This document shows positions 57,834-64,000 of a stretch of 64,000 nt of DNA, in pieces (position 1 is the first letter of the stretch; each line of letters opens with the position of its first letter). Under the pieces are notes generated by a model that was not told the origin of the DNA, searched no databases, and was given only the letters and a program-made list of their open reading frames with translations. Origin of the DNA: Candidatus Margulisiibacteriota bacterium (GTDB lineage: Bacteria; Margulisbacteria; Riflemargulisbacteria; GWF2-39-127); assembly GCA_003242895.1 (NCBI GenBank), contig QKMY01000062.1:17811-81810 (forward strand). The letters are read 5' to 3'. Both the position numbers and the translations under genes were made by a program.

Positions 57834-60320
57834 CTACTTTTTCTCAACCAAATCATAGACCTCAACAAGGTCCCCAACCTGGAAATCATTAAAATCTTTA
57901 ACAACAAGTCCGCATTCATAGCCTTCTTTAACTTCTTTTGCATCTTCCTGGAATCGTTTAAGCGAACTTAATCTGCCTTCAAATATAGCCGCATTATTTC
58001 TCACAACTACAATATTCGAGGATTTTTGTACACGCCCGGACTTAACTATACATCCCGCGATAGCTCCCACCTTCGAAAAGGTAAACAGCGCTCTGACTTC
58101 AATTAAACCAACTCTTATCTTTTCAAATTCCGGTTTTTCCATACCTTCGAGTACTGATTGAACATCTTCAATTATCTTATAGATGATATTGTACAACTTT
58201 ATGTCGACGCCCTCATCTTCAGCAATCTTTCGAACTTCGCCATTAACAGGAACATTAAATCCGAAAACAATAGCTTCAGAAACTTTTGCAAGCATTATGT
58301 CAGATTCAGTAATAGAACCTGTCCCGCTATGAACAATATTTAAATGCACTTTCTCTGAATAAAGTTCGGTAAGAGATTTCTCAAGAGCATCTACAGATCC
58401 TTGAGTATCAGCTTTTATAAGGATATTAAGGGTTGCTACTTCACCTTCCTGAATACGTTTTGAAAAACTCTCAAGTGATAACGTACGTTTACGACGCTTC
58501 TCTTCCTCTAACTCTATTCTGCGCTTATCGGCAATAGATTTTGCTTCCTTCTCACTTTTTACAACCTGTACAATGTCTCCAGTTGTCGGCACCTGAGATA
58601 TCCCCAAAATTTCTACCGGGGTGGATGGCGGGGCTTCAGTAATCGGATTCCCTTTATAGTCAAGCATTGCACGTACTTTTCCAAAAATCGGTCCGATAAC
58701 AAAAGAATCTCCAACACGTAAAGTACCGCTCTTAATAATGGCTGTAGCAACAGGGCCACGGTTACTGGTAAGCTTAGCCTCGATAATAATACCTTGAGCA
58801 TCTTTATTTGGGTTCGCCTTTAATTCTTTTAGTTCAGCTACAAGGGTGATCATCTCCAGAAGTTCTTCAACACCTTGCCCGAACTTAGCAGAAATCGGAA
58901 TACATACCGTGTCTCCGCCCCATTCTTCAGTAACGAGTCCAAACTCAGTAAGCTGTTGTTTAACTCTTTCAGGGTCGGCATCAGCTTTATCAACTTTGTT
59001 AATTGCAACAATTATTGGAACTGCTGCTGCTTTTGCATGGTCAATCGCTTCTTTCGTCTGTGGCATAACGCCATCATCAGCAGCGACAATCAAGACAACA
59101 ATATCTGTAACTTGAGCACCACGTGCCCGTATTTCCGTAAAAGCTTCATGACCAGGAGTATCAAGGAATGTAATCATTTTATCCTTGACTTTAACCTGAT
59201 AAGCTCCAATATGCTGCGTAATACCGCCAGCTTCCTTATCTACAACATTTGCTTTTCGAATAGTATCAAGAAGCTTTGTTTTACCATGATCAACGTGACC
59301 CATGATAGTAACAACAGCGGGACGCAATATAAGATTTTCCTCTTTTTCGTCGAGCTGGGAAAGAAGCATCGCTTCTTCCCTTTCTTGTTTTTTGCTAATA
59401 ACTTCTTTTTGCTCTAGCACAATATTAAAGGGTTCGGCAAGTTGTACGGCAAGAGAATAATCAATTTCCGAATTAAGTGTTAAAAGCATCCCTTTTGACA
59501 AAACAACTTTCATGATATCTCCAAGCCCAACCCGAAGAGTATCTGCCAATTCTTTAATTGTAAACTGTTGTTTATCTATCTGAATAATCTTTACACTACC
59601 ATCGTCTTCGACATTCTCTTCCTGCTCAATGACAGGCTCTTTATCTTGTTTCTGTTTTCTCTTTTTTTCTCTTTTTTGACGTCGCTGACTCTGCTTTTCC
59701 TTTATTAACTCTTGTCGTTCTTCTTTACTTTTAATATCTGACTTTTGATCTCGCTTTTTTTCTTCTTTAGGTGCCGCCGTTGTAGCAGGAGCCGCTTCTC
59801 CAGCTGGCTTCTCTCCAGGAGCAGGAGCAATAACAATTGTGGTTTCCTGCCGTCTTTCAGGCTTTGTTTCAGACTCCTTCATTGTAATAACACGCTGAAC
59901 TTGCTGCGGCAATCTCTTATTTGTGTCTGGTAATTCTATCGTCTGCGGTTTAGTTTTTTGGATTTCAGATGGGTTTTCTTGTTTTTCGCCTTCTTTTTTC
60001 ATTTCCGGTATAGCTTCTATTGGTTTACTTATTACTTCCGGAGCACTTTCCACTTTAAGAGCTTCTGCTGCCGCTGCTGCTGCCACAGCTGCTGCTTCTG
60101 CTTCTCTTTCTTTAACTTCGCCTATCTTACGAATAATTAACTTAGGTTTTTGAACAACATTTTTAGGGACAAAATAATCTCTTATCTTGACTGCCTGATA
60201 ATCGTCGATCGTTGAATTATGCCCAACCACCTTAACTCCAAGCTTAGCAAGAGCATCGATTATATCTTTCGTACTTCTGTTCAAATCCTTTGCCAATTGA
60301 TATATTCTAATTCTTGACAT
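57834..60320 (-). CDS. infB: Translation initiation factor IF-2
   Basis: An 828-residue IF-2. IF2-N region 1-50 (RIYQLAKDLNRSTKDIIDAL), a low-complexity Ala/Lys/Glu linker to about 235, a second IF2-N motif, then the G domain: GHVDHGKTKLLDTIRK, DTPGHEAFTEIRARGAQVTD, NKVDKADADPERV. C-terminal domains complete. GAGGGGG precedes the ATG. The Ala-rich stretch around residues 77-88 (AAAVAAAAAAEA) is of GC-rich composition unlike the rest. Confidence 0.98.
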   Translation of the reverse strand: MSRIRIYQLAKDLNRSTKDIIDALAKLGVKVVGHNSTIDDYQAVKIRDYFVPKNVVQKPKLIIRKIGEVKEREAEAAAVAAAAAAEALKVESAPEVISKPIEAIPEMKKEGEKQENPSEIQKTKPQTIELPDTNKRLPQQVQRVITMKESETKPERRQETTIVIAPAPGEKPAGEAAPATTAAPKEEKKRDQKSDIKSKEERQELIKEKQSQRRQKREKKRKQKQDKEPVIEQEENVEDDGSVKIIQIDKQQFTIKELADTLRVGLGDIMKVVLSKGMLLTLNSEIDYSLAVQLAEPFNIVLEQKEVISKKQEREEAMLLSQLDEKEENLILRPAVVTIMGHVDHGKTKLLDTIRKANVVDKEAGGITQHIGAYQVKVKDKMITFLDTPGHEAFTEIRARGAQVTDIVVLIVAADDGVMPQTKEAIDHAKAAAVPIIVAINKVDKADADPERVKQQLTEFGLVTEEWGGDTVCIPISAKFGQGVEELLEMITLVAELKELKANPNKDAQGIIIEAKLTSNRGPVATAIIKSGTLRVGDSFVIGPIFGKVRAMLDYKGNPITEAPPSTPVEILGISQVPTTGDIVQVVKSEKEAKSIADKRRIELEEEKRRKRTLSLESFSKRIQEGEVATLNILIKADTQGSVDALEKSLTELYSEKVHLNIVHSGTGSITESDIMLAKVSEAIVFGFNVPVNGEVRKIAEDEGVDIKLYNIIYKIIEDVQSVLEGMEKPEFEKIRVGLIEVRALFTFSKVGAIAGCIVKSGRVQKSSNIVVVRNNAAIFEGRLSSLKRFQEDAKEVKEGYECGLVVKDFNDFQVGDLVEVYDLVEKK

Positions 60321-60411
60321 AAGAGTTTATATCCCCCTCACTAACAAATTATAGGTATAATAACCATAAAAATAATTCAATATGCATCTACCACTCCGTA
60401 AGTTTTTCAGG

Positions 60412-61557
60412 TCATTCCTGATCTTCTGTCGGAAGCGTGTTTTCTTCTGCTTGTCTCTTCGCTACTTCTTTAATCAAAATTTCTTCCTGCTCTTTAATAT
60501 GCTGCTCTTCAACTGCTCGAATATCCGATAACTTCAAGATATCAATTTTCCAATTGGTTAATTTAGCTGCCAATCTGACATTTTGTCCACCTTTTCCAAT
60601 CGCTAATGAAAGCTGGTCATCCGGAACTGTAATTTCAGCCTTTTTTTCCTTTAAATCTACGATTTTTATTCTGGCTATTTTCGCAGGCTTCAGAGCATTC
60701 GAAATAAGCGTTTCAGGATCTTCCGACCATTCAACGATGTCAATCTTCTCATTTCCGATCTCCCTGATAATTGCCTGGATCCGACTTCCCATTTTTCCAA
60801 CGCACGTACCTACCGCACCTATATCCGGGTTATTTGACTTAACAGCTATCTTTGATCGCGATCCCGGATCACGGGATACACCCTTAACTTCAATAATTCC
60901 ATCTTGTATTTCCGGTATTTCTAATTCAAACAATTTCTGCAGCATCCTAGGATGTGATCGAGAGGTAACAACTTGAGGTCCTTTCGGTGTTTTCCTAACT
61001 TCTACGACATAAAGTTTAATCCTATCCTTAGGTTTATAGATCTCTCCAGGGATTTGATCACTCGGACCTAAAATGGTTTCGATTCTTCCCAAATTAATAA
61101 GAATATTTCTGCGCTCAAGCTTCTGAACAACACCAGAAATAATAGTACCTTCCTTGCCTTTAAATTCATTAAAAATTGAATTTTTTTCTGCTTCTCTTAT
61201 CCGCTGAATAATTACCTGCTTAGCTGTCTGAGCAGCAATTCTACCAAAATCATCTGGAGTAACCTCTATTTCAAGAATATCTCCTACCTTAAAGCTGTCA
61301 TCATATTCCATAGCTTCTTCAAGAGATATTTGCGTTTCTTCATCAGTTACTTTTTCGATAACTTCTTTCTCTGCGAACACTCTAGTCTCACCGGTTAGCT
61401 CATTGAGCTCTACTCTCAAGTTTTCAGCATTTTCAAACTTCTTCTTGCATGCTGAAAGTAACGAATCGGATATAGCCCGCACTAATACAGACCTATCAAC
61501 ACCCCGTTCGCTTTCTATTTGAGCCATCACCTGTGAAAAATTATCTATCAGTATCAT
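60412..61557 (-). CDS. nusA: Transcription termination/antitermination factor NusA
   Basis: A 381-residue NusA: N-terminal RNA polymerase-binding domain, S1 (GTIISGVVQKLERRNILINLG), then KH domains (SNNPDIGAVGTCVGKMGSRIQ, DDQLSLAIGKGGQNVRLAAKL). It lacks the acidic C-terminal repeats of E. coli. rimP, normally just upstream, is absent, and so is ylxR downstream. AGGGAGG before the ATG. An intrinsic terminator lies in its leader. Confidence 0.97.
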   Translation of the reverse strand: MILIDNFSQVMAQIESERGVDRSVLVRAISDSLLSACKKKFENAENLRVELNELTGETRVFAEKEVIEKVTDEETQISLEEAMEYDDSFKVGDILEIEVTPDDFGRIAAQTAKQVIIQRIREAEKNSIFNEFKGKEGTIISGVVQKLERRNILINLGRIETILGPSDQIPGEIYKPKDRIKLYVVEVRKTPKGPQVVTSRSHPRMLQKLFELEIPEIQDGIIEVKGVSRDPGSRSKIAVKSNNPDIGAVGTCVGKMGSRIQAIIREIGNEKIDIVEWSEDPETLISNALKPAKIARIKIVDLKEKKAEITVPDDQLSLAIGKGGQNVRLAAKLTNWKIDILKLSDIRAVEEQHIKEQEEILIKEVAKRQAEENTLPTEDQE

Positions 61558-61637
61558 TATTCAAATCCTCCCTTTTACACCACTTTAATCAGGATCATTA
61601 CTCACTATTTTCATCAATATGATTATATTTTTATAAT

Positions 61638-61662
61638 AAAAAAGAGTGGGGTCCTCCCACTC
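61638..61662 (-). terminator. Intrinsic terminator in the nusA leader
   Basis: Minus strand GAGTGGG (61656-61662) and CCCACTC (61644-61650) form a 7-base stem with a 5-base loop, followed by six Ts (61638-61643). It lies about 80 bases before the nusA start with no minus-strand gene between it and the divergent gene at 61978, so it may attenuate nusA transcription. Confidence 0.65.
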
Positions 61663-61688
61663 CTTTGTACAGTTTCTACGTTCACCAC

Positions 61689-61717
61689 ATACTAGCATAA
61701 TGATAGGTCCAATGCAA
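61689..61717 (-). promoter_or_regulatory. Possible extended -10 promoter for nusA
   Basis: Minus strand TTGCAT (61712-61717), 17 bases, TAGTAT (61689-61694) preceded by TGC. If used, the transcript would run straight into the leader terminator. Just upstream the minus strand can form a hairpin AGCGA/TCGCT near 61718-61744. Confidence 0.3.
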
Positions 61718-61844
61718 GCGACAATACCCAGACCTCGCTACATTACCCGCAACAAGAAGGAAATCTGCCCCCTCAACAGCAAACTCAACCAAACATAATA
61801 GTGATAAGAACAACAAACCTTTCGTACCAGGCAAGTTATAAAAG

Positions 61845-61873
61845 TTGAATTAACTCTCCAGTATGTATATACT
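61845..61873 (+). promoter_or_regulatory. Promoter of the membrane-anchored chemoreceptor gene
   Basis: TTGAAT (61845-61850), 17-base spacer, TATACT (61868-61873), about 100 bases before the GTG at 61978. Confidence 0.5.
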
Positions 61874-61977
61874 TAAGTAGATACCTACAAATAGCTATCT
61901 CATACATTTTTCCAGGATAAATAAGCTACCTTAGCTAATTAATTTTTACTGTATCATTAGAGAAAGGATTTAAATTC

Positions 61978-63234
61978 GTGGCAAAAAAAAATTCAAATTC
62001 CAAAATATATAGATTTATTATCTACCTGGTTTTCCTATCAATATCAATCGGATTGCTTATTCTTTCACTTACGAATCAGTCTCAAACACTAATCATTACT
62101 TCGTACATGACACTGTTTCTGTGTTTTATAATCCTCATGTTCAAGCATTGGCGACTCTCAATTCGGGTTCACTTCTTTTCTGAAAAATTACAGGAATCTC
62201 TTCAAAATGCCAACACAGGCGTTACAAACACGTCGCTAACCTGTGACGATCAGGATATTCTCGCCGATAGCGCGTTCCTGTACAATTCTTTTTTCCAGGA
62301 ATTCAATGGATTTATACTTCTAATGAAAAGATTTGCGGTTGATATGGAAGATTCATCCAAAATGCTATCTAATTTCAGCAAAGAGGCGGATTCATCATCT
62401 CTCCAGGTATCCAAATCAATTGAAGAGATTGCCAAAAGCGCAATGAATCAGAGCAATATGCTTTACAAAGCTAACTTCACAATTAAAGACCTTGCTCGAG
62501 CAATTGACTCTATAATTCAAAATACGTCTACAATCACCGAACAATCAAACAAAGCAGCGCAAATGTCCTTAAAAGGGTCGGATATAGTTAAATTAACGCT
62601 AACCAATATGAATAATATTAAAGAAGCAGCACAAAATTCTTCACAGACGATATCCGGACTAGGAAACAAATCAAAACAGATTGGGGAAGTTGTTCAGGTT
62701 ATAGAAGAAATCGCGAACCAAACGAACCTTTTATCATTAAATGCGGCTATCGAAGCGGCAAGAGCCGGCGAACACGGCAGAGGGTTTGCCGTTGTTGCGG
62801 AGGAAGTCAAAAAACTTGCCGACAAATCAACAGAAGCGACAAAACAGATTGCTGATATTATCAAACACATCTTAATTGATATCGATATTTCTATTGATGC
62901 AATGCACACTACAACCGAAAAGGTCAAAGAAGGCTCTAATACTGCAGAACAAACAACCACTGCACTGGAAAATATATTCTCCAGCATCCATGAAGTTGTT
63001 GAGCAGGCTGAAAATATATCTGCGGCTATTGAAGAGATAGCTGCCAGTGCAAACGAAGTTGTTTTTTCCATGGACAAGATTACTGAGATCGTTCAGGGCA
63101 ACGCCTCTGCCGCTGAACAAATATCATCAGCAGCCGAAGAATCAAACGCTTCGTTGGAAGAAATATCAGCAACGAGCAATAAACTGGCAAGCATATCCAA
63201 TGAGGTCAACAAGTTGCTCACAAAATATGTTTAA
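61978..63234 (+). CDS. Methyl-accepting chemotaxis protein without periplasmic domain
   Basis: A 418-residue receptor starting with GTG after GAAAGGA. Two closely spaced membrane helices (about 12-32 and 37-54) leave virtually no external loop, so it probably senses inside the cell or membrane state. The rest is signalling coiled coil; the tip [20 protein letters not shown] with [20 protein letters not shown] is near residues 245-285. No HAMP domain is obvious. It is divergent from nusA and followed by tRNA-Gln. Confidence 0.93.
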   Translation: MAKKNSNSKIYRFIIYLVFLSISIGLLILSLTNQSQTLIITSYMTLFLCFIILMFKHWRLSIRVHFFSEKLQESLQNANTGVTNTSLTCDDQDILADSAFLYNSFFQEFNGFILLMKRFAVDMEDSSKMLSNFSKEADSSSLQVSKSIEEIAKSAMNQSNMLYKANFTIKDLARAIDSIIQNTSTITEQSNKAAQMSLKGSDIVKLTLTNMNNIKEAAQNSSQTISGLGNKSKQIGEVVQVIEEIANQTNLLSLNAAIEAARAGEHGRGFAVVAEEVKKLADKSTEATKQIADIIKHILIDIDISIDAMHTTTEKVKEGSNTAEQTTTALENIFSSIHEVVEQAENISAAIEEIAASANEVVFSMDKITEIVQGNASAAEQISSAAEESNASLEEISATSNKLASISNEVNKLLTKYV

Positions 63235-63245
63235 AAAAATAGTTA

Positions 63246-63275
63246 TTGACATAATTCCTTGTTATTTCTTATAAT
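63246..63275 (+). promoter_or_regulatory. Consensus promoter of tRNA-Gln
   Basis: TTGACA (63246-63251) and TATAAT (63270-63275), both perfect, with an 18-base spacer, ending 11 bases before the tRNA. Confidence 0.8.
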
Positions 63276-63286
63276 TCCTTAAGATT

Positions 63287-63360
63287 TCGCCCGTAGTGTA
63301 ATGGTAGCACAACTGGTTTTGGTCCAGTTTGTCGAGGTTCGAATCCTTGCGGGCGAGCCA
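63287..63360 (+). tRNA. tRNA-Gln (anticodon UUG)
   Basis: Full cloverleaf: acceptor TCGCCCG/CGGGCGA, D arm GTGT/GCAC, anticodon stem ACTGG/CCAGT with loop TTTTGGT giving anticodon TTG, T arm CGAGG/CCTTG with loop TTCGAAT, discriminator G and encoded CCA (63358-63360). Confidence 0.96.
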
Positions 63361-63537
63361 GTTTGTACAAGTGGCATTATTATATAGTAGTTTCCCAAGC
63401 TCAGTCCAATTAACAGTAGGCTTCCCGTCAATTATAACACGCGCCAAGATTTTACAATGGCTTAGGTCGAACTCAGGTTGAATAGAAGAATGGGAAAATG
63501 CGTGCGAAAACCTTTGAGCCATAGAAGGCGCAGCAGT
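63361..63537. other. Gap between tRNA-Gln and the integrase fragment
   Basis: An open frame on the minus strand covers this gap but runs through the tRNA, so it is probably meaningless. No repeat of the tRNA 3' end (attachment site) was seen inside the window. Confidence 0.4.
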
Positions 63538-63942
63538 TTATAAAAAATCCAGAGGACTTCTGATATTCTTCTTGAAGGAAGCGACAACGTGTGTATAGAT
63601 CATTGTCGTATCCAGATATTTATGCCCGAGCAATTCCTGAATCGTCCGAATATTTACCCCGGATTCCAGCAAATGGGTAGCAAAACTATGACGGAGGGTG
63701 TGGGCGGATATTTTTTTGGGTATGCCGGTTTCAGAAGCAGCTTTATTAATTGATTTTTGAACACTTGATTCATGTAAGTGATGTTGATACACCTTCCCGT
63801 CACTTTTGTCTATGTAATAAGACGGGGCGGGAAACAGCCACTGCCATATCCATTCCGAACTGGCCGAGGGATACTTGCTGGATAGAGCATCAGGAAGTTT
63901 GGCTCTACTCCGAAGATGGGGGAATCCAGATATTAACGACAT
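63538..63942 (-). pseudogene. C-terminal part of an integron-type tyrosine recombinase (IntI-like)
   Basis: 134 codons closely matching the end of integron integrases. [29 protein letters not shown] text contains the extra IntI segment; then [21 protein letters not shown], the [15 protein letters not shown] box with catalytic His and Arg, [22 protein letters not shown] with His and nucleophilic Tyr, and a final RSPLDFL. The frame is closed by a TAA 9 bases before its first ATG, so the N-terminal half with the first catalytic Arg is missing or shifted out of frame; the remaining 58 bases to the window edge do not restore it. Likely inactive. No attI or attC site was recognised nearby. Confidence 0.8.
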
Positions 63943-64000
63943 AGTATTTTAACCCACAATCTGTAATTTTCAAAGTTTCTAAAACCGTAAGCCCTTCTTG

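Noticed and set aside
58875..59417. 180-residue plus-strand frame
   Set aside because: Antisense to the G domain of infB; no start signal or family.
60437..60976. 179-residue plus-strand frame
   Set aside because: Antisense to nusA KH domains; codon pattern follows nusA.
61680..61977. T-box or known riboswitch in front of nusA
   Set aside because: The T-box sequence and conserved cores of common riboswitches were not found; only the plain terminator and a hairpin.
63262..63522. 86-residue minus-strand frame covering the tRNA-Gln gene
   Set aside because: About half of it is the reverse complement of the tRNA and its promoter, a well-known kind of false gene; the remaining residues match nothing I know.
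63361..64000. attI or attC recombination sites of an integron
   Set aside because: No paired core sites with GTTRRRY ends were recognised in the remaining sequence.

Overview
The window is AT-rich bacterial chromosome. The gene order nusA-infB-rbfA-nrnA-truB-ribF-rpsO-pnp-M16 protease-dut-dapB-asd-dapA-rnj closely follows that of Bacillus and relatives. However, a 1618-residue protein that looks like an outer-membrane beta-barrel and several periplasmic-sensor chemoreceptors point to a two-membrane cell. FabK, QueH, RNase J and a ferredoxin-type electron-transfer flavoprotein fit an anaerobe. My best guess is an uncultivated diderm lineage such as Margulisbacteria; this is inference and rests on no database search.

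Layout. 1-4.2 kb: start of an ECF sigma factor gene (cut by the window edge), a secreted Cache-domain protein, a chemoreceptor, and a decayed IS3-family transposase. 4.2-8.5 kb: a Gld-type ABC exporter cluster (ATPase, permease, auxiliary protein, DUF4340 protein). 9.0-10.2 kb: a MerR-type DNA-binding domain fused to a DegV/FakB fatty-acid-binding domain. 10.4-21.6 kb: one long operon starting at a near-consensus promoter: yceD-rpmF-plsX-fabH, an acyl-CoA dehydrogenase with EtfB and ferredoxin-EtfA, then fabD-fabG-acpP-fabK-fabF-rnhB-yraN. 21.7-30.0 kb: a secreted subtilisin, a lactate/malate dehydrogenase and the giant barrel protein. 30.3-33.3 kb: lepA-hemW. 33.3-40.8 kb: a chemotaxis operon read leftward (cheA-cheW-cheR-cheD-HDOD-cheB, then cheX-cheY-cheY). 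41.3-43.4 kb: a Cache chemoreceptor. 43.6-61.6 kb: the leftward information-processing and lysine/DAP operon ending in rnj-queH-queA. 62.0-64.0 kb: a membrane-anchored chemoreceptor, tRNA-Gln, and the C-terminal part of an integron-type integrase.

How the parts work together. The fatty-acid operon supplies acyl-ACP and acyl-phosphate for membrane lipids and couples this to ribosomal protein L32. The embedded acyl-CoA dehydrogenase/ETF set adds an electron-transfer module that ordinary fab operons lack, and the MerR-FakB fusion just upstream is a natural candidate for a fatty-acid-sensing regulator. Chemotaxis genes form a complete adaptation and phosphatase system (CheA, W, R, B, D, X, two CheY) with three receptors, but no flagellar gene is in view.

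The most interesting signals are the MerR-DegV fusion, the ETF/dehydrogenase insertion in the fab operon, a multibranched terminator-linked RNA between a chemoreceptor gene and cheA, an intrinsic terminator in the nusA leader, and the giant barrel protein with repeated strand modules.
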